From JAYZBC01 sp036339375 (lineage in GTDB: Bacteria; Pseudomonadota; Alphaproteobacteria; MPNO01; UBA2964), in NCBI GenBank assembly GCA_036339375.1, contig JAYZBC010000056.1, forward strand, positions 1 to 40,020: DNA of 40,020 nt, in the 5' to 3' direction. Shown in pieces: positions 27,605 to 36,217 of this stretch. The notes beneath the pieces are model-generated. The model was not told the DNA's origin and did no database searches. It was given only the letters and a program-made list of their open reading frames with translations. Positions within the stretch are counted from its first letter, which is position 1. Every line of letters starts with the position of its first letter. The position numbers and the translations under genes are program-made.

Positions 27605-27752
27605 AATGATAGAAATTTGGCGGTAGTAAGTTACAACGTCAACAGTTTAACGTTGAATTAATTTTCCGGAATTGGGTTTAAATGATTGTCAAAATAGTAA
27701 ATCTTTCCAAAGATGTTTTTAATTACAAAAAAACATAGTTTTGAGGGGGGCA

Positions 27753-29051
27753 GTGGAAACTGAAAATTCCAGAAAAATGGGTTCGGGTGAAACGACGCCA
27801 CAAATACATTTTAGAACGATTCTGCTGGTTTTGTTGCCATTTGGATTTGGATACTACCTTTCCTACCTATTTAGAACTGTAAATGTTGTCATAGCACCAA
27901 ACCTAGCCAAAGATTTGGATCTTTCCGCTGCTGATTTAGGTTTCCTGACGAGTATTTATTTTATTCTCTTTGCGGCATTTCAAACACCCTTGGGTGTAAT
28001 TTTGGATCGGTATGGTCCCCGTAGCGTACAAATTTTTCTTCTTGTTTTTGCAGCTATTGGGAGTGCAATGTTTGCGATTAGTGATTCAATGGAAATTTTA
28101 ATATTGGCTCGTGGAATGATTGGGTTAGGGGTTTCTGGTTGTTTGATGGGAGCCCTTAAAGCAAATGTCGAATGGTTTCCAGCAGCGCGCTTACCTTTGA
28201 TCAATTCTTTTACAATGACTTTTGGCACATTTGGTGCTCTTTCATCTACTTTGCCGGTAGAACTTTTGACAGCCGCTTATGGTTGGCGCTCGATTTTTTA
28301 TATATTATCCCTCGCAACAGTAATTTTGTTATTATTGACTATATTTATTATTCCGAGCAAAACGTTAGAGTTAAGCAGAAAACCCAGTAAAAACCTCAGT
28401 TTGCGGGGACAATTACACGATCTTTGTAGGATTTACCAAGACCTCACATTTTGGCGTATAGCTGTAGTCACGCTTTTGCATGGGGGGGTCTTTTTGTCCT
28501 ATCAAACACTTTGGATGGGGCCTTGGTTAGCTGATGTTGCCGGCTACAATCGTACTGAAGTAGCAAATTCCTTGCTTTTTTTTAATATTGGGATGTTTGC
28601 TGGCGTGATTGGATTTGGAGCATTAGCAGATAAATTACAAACTTTTGGAATAAAATTGATTTCGGTTTATTCCGTTGGGGTTTTGCTATCAATATTTGTT
28701 CAATTATTGATAGCAAGTGAGTGTGTCTCAGTTGCAACAATACTGTGTGCGGCTTTTGGATTTTTTGGTTCTTCGACTTTATTAGTTTATGCCCTCCTTG
28801 GACAAATGTTTCCAAGGGACATGGCCGGAAAAGTTAATACTGCACAAAATATGCTGATTTTTATTGGTGCATTTGGAGTTCAATGGTGTATTGGTTTAAT
28901 CATAAATTATTGGCCAATTTTAGGGGAAGGTAAGTATGATCCTGCAGGTCATCAAGCAGCTTTGTTTGTCATAATATTTTTGGAAATTTTAGCTTTTTTA
29001 TGGTTTCTATCGACTATATTTAAAAAATCACCTTCCGCAACTTCCATTTAA
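27753..29051 (+). CDS. MFS transporter
   Basis: A major facilitator of about 432 residues with 12 membrane segments. FRTVNVVIAPNLAKDLDLSA after helix 1, then GVILDRYGPRSVQI (the motif A loop between helices 2 and 3), and ARGMIGLGVSGCLMGALKA in helix 4. In the second half GALADKLQTFGIKLI is the matching loop. I take the GTG at 27753, which follows GAGGGG, although that spacing is tight; TTG 27741 and ATG 27777 are alternatives. Substrate unknown. A Nudix gene starts 10 bases after its stop. Confidence 0.85.
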   Translation: METENSRKMGSGETTPQIHFRTILLVLLPFGFGYYLSYLFRTVNVVIAPNLAKDLDLSAADLGFLTSIYFILFAAFQTPLGVILDRYGPRSVQIFLLVFAAIGSAMFAISDSMEILILARGMIGLGVSGCLMGALKANVEWFPAARLPLINSFTMTFGTFGALSSTLPVELLTAAYGWRSIFYILSLATVILLLLTIFIIPSKTLELSRKPSKNLSLRGQLHDLCRIYQDLTFWRIAVVTLLHGGVFLSYQTLWMGPWLADVAGYNRTEVANSLLFFNIGMFAGVIGFGALADKLQTFGIKLISVYSVGVLLSIFVQLLIASECVSVATILCAAFGFFGSSTLLVYALLGQMFPRDMAGKVNTAQNMLIFIGAFGVQWCIGLIINYWPILGEGKYDPAGHQAALFVIIFLEILAFLWFLSTIFKKSPSATSI

Positions 29052-29061
29052 AGGACTTTAT

Positions 29062-29520
29062 ATGACTAACTTAAACCCGCGGGCATATCCCGACCGTCCT
29101 TATGTAGGTGTTGGGGTCGTTGTTTTCAGGGATGAAGAGGTATTACTTGCTAAACGCAATAAAGAGCCACGCAAAGATAGGTGGAGTATTCCAGGCGGGG
29201 CTCAAGAATTAGGTGAAACAGTTGAAGAAGCTGCGTACCGTGAAATTTATGAAGAAACGGGTCTAGAGGTAAAATTATTAGGCCTTGTCAAAGTAGTTAA
29301 CAGTATTAATCGCGATGCAAATGACCGAGTCATGTTCCATTACACGTTAGTCGATTTTTTTGCTGAATACATAGGTGGTGAGGCGGTGGCAGCGGATGAT
29401 ATTTCTGATGTTAAATGGGTCTCATTAAGTGATTTGAAAAGTTATAATTTAAGAAAAATTACATATGATGTCATAAAACTTTCTGCAGTAAAGCGTGAAC
29501 AATCTCATACAGTTTTATAA
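29062..29520 (+). CDS. Nudix hydrolase, ADP-ribose pyrophosphatase-like
   Basis: A compact 152-residue Nudix protein. VGVGVVVFRDEEVLLAKRN is the first strand pair, and the Nudix box is complete and uninterrupted: GGAQELGETVEEAAYREIYEE then TGLEV, near residues 45-70, with all Glu ligands of GX5EX7REUXEEXGU. Such short forms often hydrolyse ADP-ribose or modified nucleotides. AAGGA lies seven bases before the ATG. It is 10 bases after the MFS gene and so likely in the same transcript. Confidence 0.88.
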   Translation: MTNLNPRAYPDRPYVGVGVVVFRDEEVLLAKRNKEPRKDRWSIPGGAQELGETVEEAAYREIYEETGLEVKLLGLVKVVNSINRDANDRVMFHYTLVDFFAEYIGGEAVAADDISDVKWVSLSDLKSYNLRKITYDVIKLSAVKREQSHTVL

Positions 29521-29603
29521 ATTATTGTTCAAAAAAGTGCATTTAGAAATAAAAAATATGTATTTTAACCGCATTTGTTTTTTTAAAAAGGTTGGCTGAG
29601 GCA

Positions 29604-31073
29604 ATGCTAAAATTAGGAAAAGATCATTTAGAAAGCCTGCGCGACGGGAGGAAAGTTTTTATTGGTGGAGAGAGGGTGGATGACGTTACAGAACATCCCG
29701 CGTTTCGTAATGCAGCCCGTTCTTTTGCGTCAATTTTTGATTTAAAAAGACTGCCCGAAAACCTCGATGTAATGTCTTTTGAAGAAAATGGCGAAAGGTT
29801 TAGCAGCTATTTTCTGATGCCCAAAACTCGTGACGACCTTGTTAAACGGATGGAAACACATCGCCGGATTGCAGAATGGTCTCATGGCTTGCTTGGTCGT
29901 TCCCCAGATCATGTAGCGAGTTTTGTAACTGGGTTAGCTATGGCACCAAAGATATTTGATGGTATCAAAATGGGATTTGGAAATAATATTACTAATTATT
30001 ACAAATATATGCGAGAAAACGATATTTTTGCTTGCTATACGGTTTTGCCTCCACAAGGAGCTAGAAAACCGGAACTCTATGAGCGCGAGGGAATGACCGT
30101 TCCCACCTTACGAGTAACAAATGAAGACGACAATGGTGTCATTCTCAATGGCATGAAAATGCTTGGTACATCTGCAGTTTTCAGCAATGAAACTTGGGTT
30201 GGGAATTTGTTGCCTTTAGGCCCAAATCAAATGAAAGAGTCAATTACTTGTGCTGTGCCTTTAAATGAATCCGGGGTTTCAATTTGGTCACGAAAGCCGT
30301 TGGAACGTTATGCTATTTCTAAAATTGATAATCCCCTCACATGGTGTTTTGATGAATCAGATTGCATGGTGATTTTTGAAAATGTGAAGGTGCCTTGGGA
30401 AAAGGTGTTTGTTCACGATGACCCTGAAATGTCGCGGGAAATTTATGTTCAGTCTCCATCACACTCAATGGGTAATCATCAATCGAACATCCGGTTTTTA
30501 GAAAAATTAAAATTAATGCTTGGGCTTGCTCACAAAATTGTGGTGGCAAATGGCGTTGGACATATCCCGGCGGTTCAGGGGGTTTTGGGTGAACTTGCGG
30601 CAAATTATGCAGGGTTGGAAGCTATCATTATGGGGCAAATCGAAAACCCTGAAGAAATGGTTCCAGGATTTTTAAATATTAATCGTCGCTATATGTATGC
30701 CGCACTGCATTGGTGTACTACTAACTACTCGAGAATTTGTGATCTGTTACGTGATCTTATGGGTGGAGGCCCTTTTCAAATGCCCGCCGATGTAAGTGTA
30801 ATAACAGATCATAAAATGAGAGAAACCTTCGAAAAATATTGGTCTGTCCCTGGGCAGTCTGCGTTTGACAGGATGAAACTTTTTAAGCTGGCTTGGGATC
30901 TTATTGGTTCAGAATTTGGTGGACGTCATATACAATATGAAAAATTTTATGCTGGGCCAAATTTTGTAGTTACAAACTATAGTTATATCAACGCACCTTG
31001 GGAGTTATTTGACGAAAAAGTTGAAGGAATTTTAAATAACATCGACGATATTAATAAAGAACCCAAACCTTAG
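29604..31073 (+). CDS. 4-hydroxyphenylacetate 3-hydroxylase family flavin monooxygenase
   Basis: A 489-residue protein of the HpaB/PvcC family, which uses FADH2 from a partner reductase to hydroxylate phenolic or related substrates. Marks are SLRDGRKVFIGGERVDDVT at the start, WSHGLLGRSPDHVAS near 97, NGMKMLGTSAVFSNE near 186 (flavin-contacting Thr/Ser region), PLTWCFDESDCMVIFENVKVPWE near 245, and LMGGGPFQMPADV near 395. I use the ATG at 29604; a TTG at 29592 is in frame and AAAAAGG precedes both. No HpaC-like reductase gene is nearby. It is the last gene before the repeat-rich region. Confidence 0.88.
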   Translation: MLKLGKDHLESLRDGRKVFIGGERVDDVTEHPAFRNAARSFASIFDLKRLPENLDVMSFEENGERFSSYFLMPKTRDDLVKRMETHRRIAEWSHGLLGRSPDHVASFVTGLAMAPKIFDGIKMGFGNNITNYYKYMRENDIFACYTVLPPQGARKPELYEREGMTVPTLRVTNEDDNGVILNGMKMLGTSAVFSNETWVGNLLPLGPNQMKESITCAVPLNESGVSIWSRKPLERYAISKIDNPLTWCFDESDCMVIFENVKVPWEKVFVHDDPEMSREIYVQSPSHSMGNHQSNIRFLEKLKLMLGLAHKIVVANGVGHIPAVQGVLGELAANYAGLEAIIMGQIENPEEMVPGFLNINRRYMYAALHWCTTNYSRICDLLRDLMGGGPFQMPADVSVITDHKMRETFEKYWSVPGQSAFDRMKLFKLAWDLIGSEFGGRHIQYEKFYAGPNFVVTNYSYINAPWELFDEKVEGILNNIDDINKEPKP

Positions 31074-31300
31074 TTTAGAAAATCCAAATTTTAAATACAC
31101 GTTGGAGCTAGTCAACCACGGGAATTAAACTTAGTTTTTAGCAAGAGGAGTTCTTTAGTTCTCAAATTTCCACAAAAACCCCTAAGTGAATTGAGTGGTT
31201 TAACATTTAGATTATTAAATTTTACAAAATATCCAAGACAATAAAATAATATGTAACTACACTAATTAGCCAAAAGTACTGTCTTGAAAAAAGGCCAAAG

Positions 31301-31441
31301 CTAGTCTATAAACCGAAACCGTTAGGGAGAACAAAACGTTGCGGTGCATATAATTATTTACTCAAACCAAGCTGCAGTCCTAACATACTACGAATTATGG
31401 CCCAGAAACTTCGAAAGAATTTATCTGGGCCATCCTTTTTT
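31301..31441 (+). ncRNA. family B element, copy 1 (structured RNA with terminator)
   Basis: Shares with the other three copies the block CTAGTCTATAAACCG, an outer stem (ACCGAAAC 31312-31319 with GTTGCGGT 31338-31345, one mismatch), an inner GTT-AGGGAG-AAC hairpin, a TACTCAA segment, and a CTACGAATTATGG lead-in. It ends in a perfect 9-bp hairpin, TGGCCCAGA (31398-31406) with TCTGGGCCA (31424-31432), followed by TTTTTT. The end hairpin has different bases from the other copies but pairs fully. It lies about 190 bases before the HDO-type oxidase gene. Function unknown; it could be a small RNA or a cis-acting leader. Confidence 0.6.
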
Positions 31442-31597
31442 AAAACCCGGTTTAGAATTAACCGCCCCACCCAAGGAAATTATTCCGTTACGATCATAGT
31501 CCAAATAAAAATCTTGCGCTGTTTCAACACCAGCAACAGTTGGATTTGGTGATATACCGTCAAAATTTTTAACCAAATACAGTTGACGATAGACTAG
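31421..31597 (-). pseudogene. minus-strand fragment with a dockerin/EF-hand-like loop
   Basis: A 58-codon minus-strand frame without a start codon reads like protein: VKNFDGISPNPTVAG, then DFYLDYDRNGIISLGGAV and a Lys/Gly-rich end at a TAA. DYDRNGIISLGGAV resembles a calcium-binding dockerin-type loop (DxDxNGxxxLxxA). Its 3' end overlaps the terminator of family B copy 1, so it is either a remnant or chance. No upstream continuation is visible. Confidence 0.25.
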
Positions 31598-31632
31598 TCA
31601 AAGAGGAGGATTTAGAAAAAAAAGGTGCAATT

Positions 31633-32355
31633 TTGAGCCATTTTGTAATTGAACAACTGGATTCAGAGGTGAATGACTTTGTCAATCGTTGTCTGATCTT
31701 TAATGAAGATGCTTGGACAAAAAACCGTTGCCGCATGTGGGTTTTACAGCATCGGTTAAATTCACGTCATCGTAATTCTGTCCTTAAACTGAAAACAGCA
31801 ACCAACTGCCCAGTTTGGGATATCAAGCTTGATATTATTCATGCTTGCTCTCAAGAGATTATCGCTGATCACGAATTTGGTGGAGGTGATCCACACTGGA
31901 AAATTCTTGAAGATCTAGGGGTTAAGATTGGTATGGATCGTGAACAAATTCAAAAAGCCCTTCCAACACCAATTACACAACTTTGCTGGGATGCATGGTC
32001 CGGTTTGATGTCAAACTGCCACTGGCTGTTGGGCCTAATTGCAAATACTTGTGCTGAGCGTCATAACGTTCCGGGGTACGGAAGAGGTTTAACTAAAGAA
32101 ATGGGTTGGAATGCTATGGTTGGTACTAAGTGGATGAAAATTTGGAATCTGAGTGAAGAGGATGTACGATTTTTTACCCTACACACAGAGGCAGATTTGG
32201 AACATTCGGAACTCGGCTGGCGGACAATTGCTGAGTATGCAGAAAAATTGCATCTAGTGGACGAAGTGGTAGAATCTTGCCGTCGTAACTTAGTAGTGTG
32301 GGAGAACTATTTCAACGGTATCTGTCATTCTGGAGATGCATTGGATATTCAATAA
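31633..32355 (+). CDS. haem-oxygenase-like diiron oxidase (HDO) family protein
   Basis: A 240-residue all-helical protein of the iron-containing redox enzyme group (CADD/PqqC/TenA-like fold). The six-ligand diiron set is visible: Glu81 and His88 in HEFGGGDPHW, Glu142 in NTCAERHN, and His184, Asp188 and His191 in the HxxxDxxH motif HTEADLEH. These match the ligand order of CADD-type oxidases. Members oxidise amino acids, fatty acids or their own side chains; the substrate here is unknown. The start is TTG at 31633 with AAGGTG six bases upstream. The frame is open further back, past an AGGAGG at 31604, so a longer form is possible. It stands alone between family B copies 1 and 2. Confidence 0.8.
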   Translation: MSHFVIEQLDSEVNDFVNRCLIFNEDAWTKNRCRMWVLQHRLNSRHRNSVLKLKTATNCPVWDIKLDIIHACSQEIIADHEFGGGDPHWKILEDLGVKIGMDREQIQKALPTPITQLCWDAWSGLMSNCHWLLGLIANTCAERHNVPGYGRGLTKEMGWNAMVGTKWMKIWNLSEEDVRFFTLHTEADLEHSELGWRTIAEYAEKLHLVDEVVESCRRNLVVWENYFNGICHSGDALDIQ

Positions 32356-32378
32356 TTATATTTGAAGTATAAATAAAA

Positions 32379-32557
32379 AGCCCCACCTTTAAACTTGAAA
32401 TCAAGGCGGGGCTAGTCTATAACCGCAACCCCGTTAGGGAGAACGTAACGTTGCAGTGACTGCGACTACTCAAAAATACTCAACACTGTCGCAGATATAT
32501 ACTACGAACTATGGATCAGAATCGTCAAAAGAATGATCTGGGCCATTTTGTTTTTTT
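32379..32557 (+). ncRNA. family B element, copy 2 (structured RNA with terminator)
   Basis: It starts with a GC-rich hairpin (AGCCCCACCTT with AAGGCGGGGCT, one mismatch) that on the minus strand is followed by TTTTTATTT. Next comes the core CTAGTCTATAACCGCAAC, an outer stem (32422-32429 with 32450-32457, one mismatch), and the inner CGTT-AGGGAG-AACG hairpin. A 7-bp stem follows, CTGCGAC (32460-32466) with GTCGCAG (32488-32494), then ACTACGAACTATGG and a final hairpin (32512-32545) with a T-run (32546-32557). It lies 22 bases before a decayed YCII gene. Confidence 0.65.
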
Positions 32558-32579
32558 GCCAACAATAACGGGACGAAAA

Positions 32580-32892
32580 ATGGCTGTAATCACAGATTTC
32601 TATACAAATACTAAGTTATTTAAAAAAACCTCTACATGAAAGTCACGAATATTTTGGGCCATTGAGAGAAAATCAAAAAGTTCTTCTAGAACATTTGGAG
32701 ATGCAGAAATACGTTAATAAGGAGACAATTCTCCTTTTGCCTCTGGTTCCACGGAATCTTTCAATAAAATTAAAATACACATTGGGATGTTTTTAGGTAG
32801 AAAAACATTTTGAGGAGGCCAATAAATTTGTCAAACTGATCCAATGCACACTCCTGATAGACGCATATTAGGAATTTGAAATTGGCTGCTGA
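32580..32892 (+). pseudogene. decayed YCII-domain gene, paralogue of the gene at 37327
   Basis: The start matches the intact gene: AAAAATGGCTGT in both, then MAV, Asp-x-Tyr-Thr. Further on, in other frames, come RENQKVLLEHLEMQK (compare REEIRKILPEHLKRQ), EKHFEEANKFVK (compare AKSFKEADEIAK) and EFEIG (compare EYEIW). At least one frameshift and two stops interrupt it, ending at TGA 32890-32892. It follows family B copy 2, as the intact gene follows copy 4, so RNA element plus YCII gene look like a duplicated unit of which this copy has died. Confidence 0.65.
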
Positions 32893-33080
32893 ATTAGGGA
32901 AACCATAGAATTGCTATCAATAGGTCGGATCAGAAAACGTCTATTGAATGTATCAGATTAACTTTGTTTCATTAACAAAACGAGAGAGTTTCAGGTATTT
33001 CAACGAAACGACATTTATAAACCCAATTTTGAACACAAAATTTCCCTGTAATTAAATTAAGAACTATCTTTTCATTTTTA

Positions 33081-33518
33081 TTAGATATCTTTATCAAGTT
33101 TTAGTGTGGCTGGGGTCCAGACCTCTTTCCGACGGGCCGATCGTTCTTTTCTCGTTTCCTGTTCATAGAATGCATGAGCAGCGTCGCCAAATTGTTTACC
33201 TTTATCTTCTGTCAAATTTGCATTCATAATACCAAAAAGTTGACCACCCAATATTTGCACAGCCCCGATATAGTTGCCGCAGTTCTTACAAATCAGAAAG
33301 TCTACCATTTCTAGACCAAAATGATATTGGTTTAACAGGGTTTTGTCTTGCACACGCAATTCCAAACGCCCTTCTGAATCACTTAAAGAACGCATGTTGT
33401 GAGAACGGCAAAAATTACATTGGCACGCCCGTAACCACATATTCTCGGGTTTTTTGTTAGTAGTAAGATTGGCCTTTAGATTACCGCAGTGACAAGCACC
33501 TCTAATGGTCTTGGTCAT
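33081..33518 (-). CDS. GFA family zinc protein
   Basis: A 145-residue protein of the glutathione-dependent formaldehyde-activating enzyme (GFA/CENP-V) fold. Zinc ligands are in GACHCGN near residue 8, CQCNFCRSHN near 39, and CKNCGNYIG near 80, the standard seven-Cys layout. I start at the ATG at 33518 because the family begins directly with RGACHCG; a TTG at 33557 would add 13 residues. Formaldehyde chemistry is not proven for most members. It is downstream of repeat A1, on the same strand as the glutathione transferase gene. Confidence 0.8.
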   Translation of the reverse strand: MTKTIRGACHCGNLKANLTTNKKPENMWLRACQCNFCRSHNMRSLSDSEGRLELRVQDKTLLNQYHFGLEMVDFLICKNCGNYIGAVQILGGQLFGIMNANLTEDKGKQFGDAAHAFYEQETRKERSARRKEVWTPATLKLDKDI

Positions 33519-33624
33519 AAGAAAATTATCCGTCGTCCTATAGGGTATGTCTTTCAAAGATAAAACACCTAAACAACAAAAGACAGTCCTTTCATCATAT
33601 GACTTCCCTATAAATTAGTTCTTA

Positions 33625-33878
33625 AGCTTCGGCAATATCATCTAACGCTTCACGCAAACGTTCAAAATTATATCGATTCTGCCAGAGAAACGCCTTTAAA
33701 TGGCCATAAAAGTGGTGGAAAAGTAAATTAAGGCCTTATAGGGTGCCAAAGGGTCAACCTCTCCTTTAGTTATTGATCTACGCAGAGACCCTCAAAAACC
33801 CGGTTATGGGAATCGGCTTTACCTTGATTGATTTATCAAGGCAAGTCAGGTGTTAACAATAATTGGCGAGTTTTTATT
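33625..33878 (-). repeat. family A repeat, copy 1
   Basis: Bases 33641-33814 match 35760-35933 at 173 of 174 positions (one A/G change at about 33721). The part from 33795 to 33878 also resembles 38960-39047, including a CCTTGAT/ATCAAGG hairpin and the tail CAACAATAATTGGCG. On the minus strand it reads ADSHNRVFEGLCVDQ then stop, and later FHHFYGHLKAFLWQNRYNF to ALDDIAEA then stop, both scraps of longer genes. It lies between the transferase gene and the GFA gene. Confidence 0.85.
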
Positions 33879-33879
33879 A

Positions 33880-34755
33880 TTACTTCGGAGGCGCGATTTT
33901 GTCCTGGGTTTTAGTGTCAAAGTCGCTGGAATCATGACGTTCATGAAGCTGCTCATGCGGCTCACCGCGATGCTTGTTGACCATCCGACCGCGTTTCACC
34001 GTCTCTCGGGCATCAATCTCCTTTGCCCAGCGCAGGCATTTTGTATAGCTCTCGGCATCAATAAACTTAGCGGCGTTATACTGCCGGTTTAACAGCAACC
34101 CACCATACCATGGCCAGATTGCCATATCGGCAATGGTATATTCGTCACCGCACATATAACGGTTCTCCGCGAGACGGCGCTCAAGTACATCAAGCTGACG
34201 CTTTATCTCCATCGTAAAGCGGTCGATAGCGTATTGAATTTTGATCGGTGCATAGTGATAAAAATGACCAAATCCACCGCCCAAATAAGGAGCGCTGCCC
34301 ATTTGCCACATCAGCCAGGACAAACATTCAGCACGGTCCGCCGGGTCACGGGGTAGGAAGACGTTAAACTTCTCTGCGAGATAAAGTAGGATCGCGCCGG
34401 ATTCAAAAACTCGAGTTGGCGGTTTGGTGCTGTGATCCATCAGCGCAGGAATTTTGGAATTTGGGTTCACATTAACAAAGCCACTACTAAACTGATCCCC
34501 ATCGCCAATCTTAATAATCCAGGCATCATACTCGGCATCGGTAATTCCCAGTGCGAGGACTTCTTCTAAAAAAATTGTGACCTTTACACCATTGGGCGTG
34601 CCTAATGAGTAAAGCTGCAAAGGGTGTTTACCTATCGGCAGTTCTTTTTCGTGTGTGTGGCCAGAGATGGGACGGTTGATAGAGGCAAAGGGGCCCCCAT
34701 TTTCGGTTTCCCATTTCCAAACTTTAGGCGGTGTGTATTCAGAGGTATTTGGCAT
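33880..34755 (-). CDS. glutathione S-transferase family protein, YghU-like
   Basis: A 291-residue GST of the YghU/nu class (disulfide-bond oxidoreductase type). After a longer N-terminal arm, LQLYSLGTPNGVKVTIFLEE near 47-66 holds the glutathione-contacting Thr-Pro-Asn, NPNSKIPAL and FESGAILLYLAEKF complete the thioredoxin-like domain, and the helical domain has ADMAIWPWYGG near 215. GGAG lies 11 bases before the ATG. The gene is GC-richer than the chromosomal genes to the left, which suggests a different origin. It lies within the block bounded by the two near-identical family A repeats. Confidence 0.88.
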   Translation of the reverse strand: MPNTSEYTPPKVWKWETENGGPFASINRPISGHTHEKELPIGKHPLQLYSLGTPNGVKVTIFLEEVLALGITDAEYDAWIIKIGDGDQFSSGFVNVNPNSKIPALMDHSTKPPTRVFESGAILLYLAEKFNVFLPRDPADRAECLSWLMWQMGSAPYLGGGFGHFYHYAPIKIQYAIDRFTMEIKRQLDVLERRLAENRYMCGDEYTIADMAIWPWYGGLLLNRQYNAAKFIDAESYTKCLRWAKEIDARETVKRGRMVNKHRGEPHEQLHERHDSSDFDTKTQDKIAPPK

Positions 34756-34873
34756 GTTTAATTTACTCCCTTCGCAGCCCGCGGGGCCATTTACCCTTGC
34801 ACTACTTTAATTTAATAAAACCTATTATGTCTGTTTCAGGTCAATAGCAGACATCAGTCTGTTTCGATACCCT

Positions 34874-35104
34874 TCACATTTTTGTTGGGCCAGGCGTCAA
34901 CAATATTAGGCGGTGTTTTTTGGTCTTTTTGGAACCTGAAATATCTATACCCCACGGTGTTTTGGTTTTGCAAAAGATGGCTCCACTCAAATCACATTTT
35001 TCACAAGCATTGAGGGTCAAAAGATTTTTAAAGTGGGGTTCATTCAACGCACCTGCACTTGATGCCACTAAAAGAATCGCTACAGCAATGGCCAATATTC
35101 TCAT
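34874..35104 (-). CDS. collapsed pentapeptide-repeat protein (one repeat left)
   Basis: A 76-residue secreted protein. The signal peptide MRILAIAVAILLVASSAGA and the motif NACEKCDL match the pentapeptide gene at 39044, and so does the C-terminal FCKTKTPWGIDISGSKK. Between them there is a single pentapeptide, SGAIF, where the other gene has 19, so 18 repeats (270 bases) are missing in frame. The stop has also been lost and read-through adds KHRLILLTPGPTKM. It starts 15 bases after the EF-hand stop and has GGAAG before its ATG. It may be a non-functional remnant. Confidence 0.7.
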   Translation of the reverse strand: MRILAIAVAILLVASSAGALNEPHFKNLLTLNACEKCDLSGAIFCKTKTPWGIDISGSKKTKKHRLILLTPGPTKM

Positions 35105-35119
35105 GGTGACTTCCTAATA

Positions 35120-35680
35120 TTAATACAGTGAGCGGAGAACTCGGCTGGCGCGAGCCCAGCGCGCCCAGACACGGAGGTATTCTGGTAAAAACAATTCGCC
35201 GTTTGAGTTTGTGTCAAGTCCACGGAAAATTTTTCCTGCTAATCTTTTATCAGATACTATCACATTTTGAATAAATTCTTGGCGTGATACACGTCGATTT
35301 CGGTCGATATCCACAGTAAAATAGATCTTCTTTGCTTCATCGGTTATAATCCTTTGCCATGCGTATTCGTTTACTGACATCAGGCCGTCTCGGTTCATAT
35401 CAGCAGCAAAGAAAAACCCTCTCTTACCTGCAGGATTATTGCGAAAATGTTTGTTTTCTTTGTATTCTTTAAAACTGAGCTTTCCATCTTTATCAAAATC
35501 TAGTCTTGCCACATTACGTTTAAATTCAAGGAGTTTTTCGGCACTTATTGATTTCTCAAATTTGACCTGCAAGACATTCATAACTTCAGCGGGACTTATT
35601 TTCTCTCCAGCCAAAACGGGGACATAAACCTCCATCGCAATGGCAATCACTACAAAAACACTAATAAAATTAACAAACAT
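35120..35680 (-). CDS. secreted EF-hand calcium-binding protein
   Basis: A 186-residue protein with a signal-like hydrophobic N-terminus (FISVFVVIAIAMEVYVPVLAG) and four EF-hand loops: DFDKDGKLSFKE near 61-72, DMNRDGLMSVNE near 93, DIDRNRRVSRQE near 123 (Arg in place of the Gly, so perhaps weak), and DTNSNGELFLPE near 155. Probably periplasmic or lipid-free exported. No catalytic domain. It directly follows repeat A2 on the minus strand, its ATG lying 31 bases after the ATGA overlap at 35711-35714, and precedes the collapsed pentapeptide gene. Confidence 0.75.
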   Translation of the reverse strand: MFVNFISVFVVIAIAMEVYVPVLAGEKISPAEVMNVLQVKFEKSISAEKLLEFKRNVARLDFDKDGKLSFKEYKENKHFRNNPAGKRGFFFAADMNRDGLMSVNEYAWQRIITDEAKKIYFTVDIDRNRRVSRQEFIQNVIVSDKRLAGKIFRGLDTNSNGELFLPEYLRVWARWARASRVLRSLY

Positions 35681-35710
35681 CGAACGCTAAACATTGTTTT
35701 TCCAATTCGG

Positions 35711-35934
35711 TCATGGTGCCACCTTTTGATGAATAAGTCCCAAGGCTTTAGCAATATTATCTAACGCTTCACGCAAACGTTCAAAATTATATCGATTCTG
35801 CCAGAGAAACGCCTTTAAATGGCCATAAAAGTGGTGGAAAGGTAAATTAAGGCCTTATAGGGTGCCAAAGGGTCAACCTCTCCTTTAGTTATTGATCTAC
35901 GCAGAGACCCTCAAAAACCCGGTTATGGGAATCA
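35711..35934 (-). repeat. family A repeat, copy 2
   Basis: The 174-base core (35760-35933) is the near-identical partner of copy 1. On the minus strand it contains the C-terminus of the lipoprotein gene (SHNRVFEGLCVDQ, stop), then about 50 bases, then a 43-codon frame FHHFYGHLKAF to LGLIHQKVAP whose stop overlaps an ATG (ATGA at 35711-35714). That ATG opens MTELEKQC and ends after 14 codons. Overlapping short frames of this kind are typical of phage genes. Confidence 0.85.
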
Positions 35935-36119
35935 ATTTCGCTAATTGTTTTCTTGGTATCTTTATCAGAAAACGTAATTGGTTTAGTGATCAGGCAATAA
36001 TAATTCGTCGGTATCGTTTTGCCTATACTTAGATAACACCCTCCGAGCAAGCTTGCTGTCAGGATTACGGCGAAATATTTTGGCCAGCCTGACGTCTTCA
36101 AAAATCTTTTCCGTAACAT
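35889..36119 (-). CDS. small lipoprotein, possible phage spanin (Rz1-like)
   Basis: A 76-residue lipoprotein with signal peptide and lipobox SLLGGC near residue 26. The mature part reads YYCLITKPITFSDKDTKKTI then SEIDSHNRVFEGLC. The pattern Cys...Pro-Ile...Ser-x-x-Asp-Thr...Thr...Ile...His-Asn...Cys is one I associate with small proteins of phage and prophage lysis regions; this is from memory. The ATG at 36119 fits a lipoprotein; an in-frame GTG at 36221 overlaps the stop of an upstream remnant (GTGA) and would give 110 residues. The last 15 codons lie in repeat A2, and degraded copies of the same C-terminus occur at 33.8, 37.1 and 38.9 kb. Confidence 0.5.
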   Translation of the reverse strand: MLRKRFLKTSGWPKYFAVILTASLLGGCYLSIGKTIPTNYYCLITKPITFSDKDTKKTISEIDSHNRVFEGLCVDQ

Positions 36120-36217
36120 TATTTTGAGAAGCCTTTCTACCGGCTTAAATTCACGGCTCGGAATTGGCTTTTTAAAGTTGCTAAATATTGAACTTAGAAT
36201 ATTGGGGATTGTCGCAA

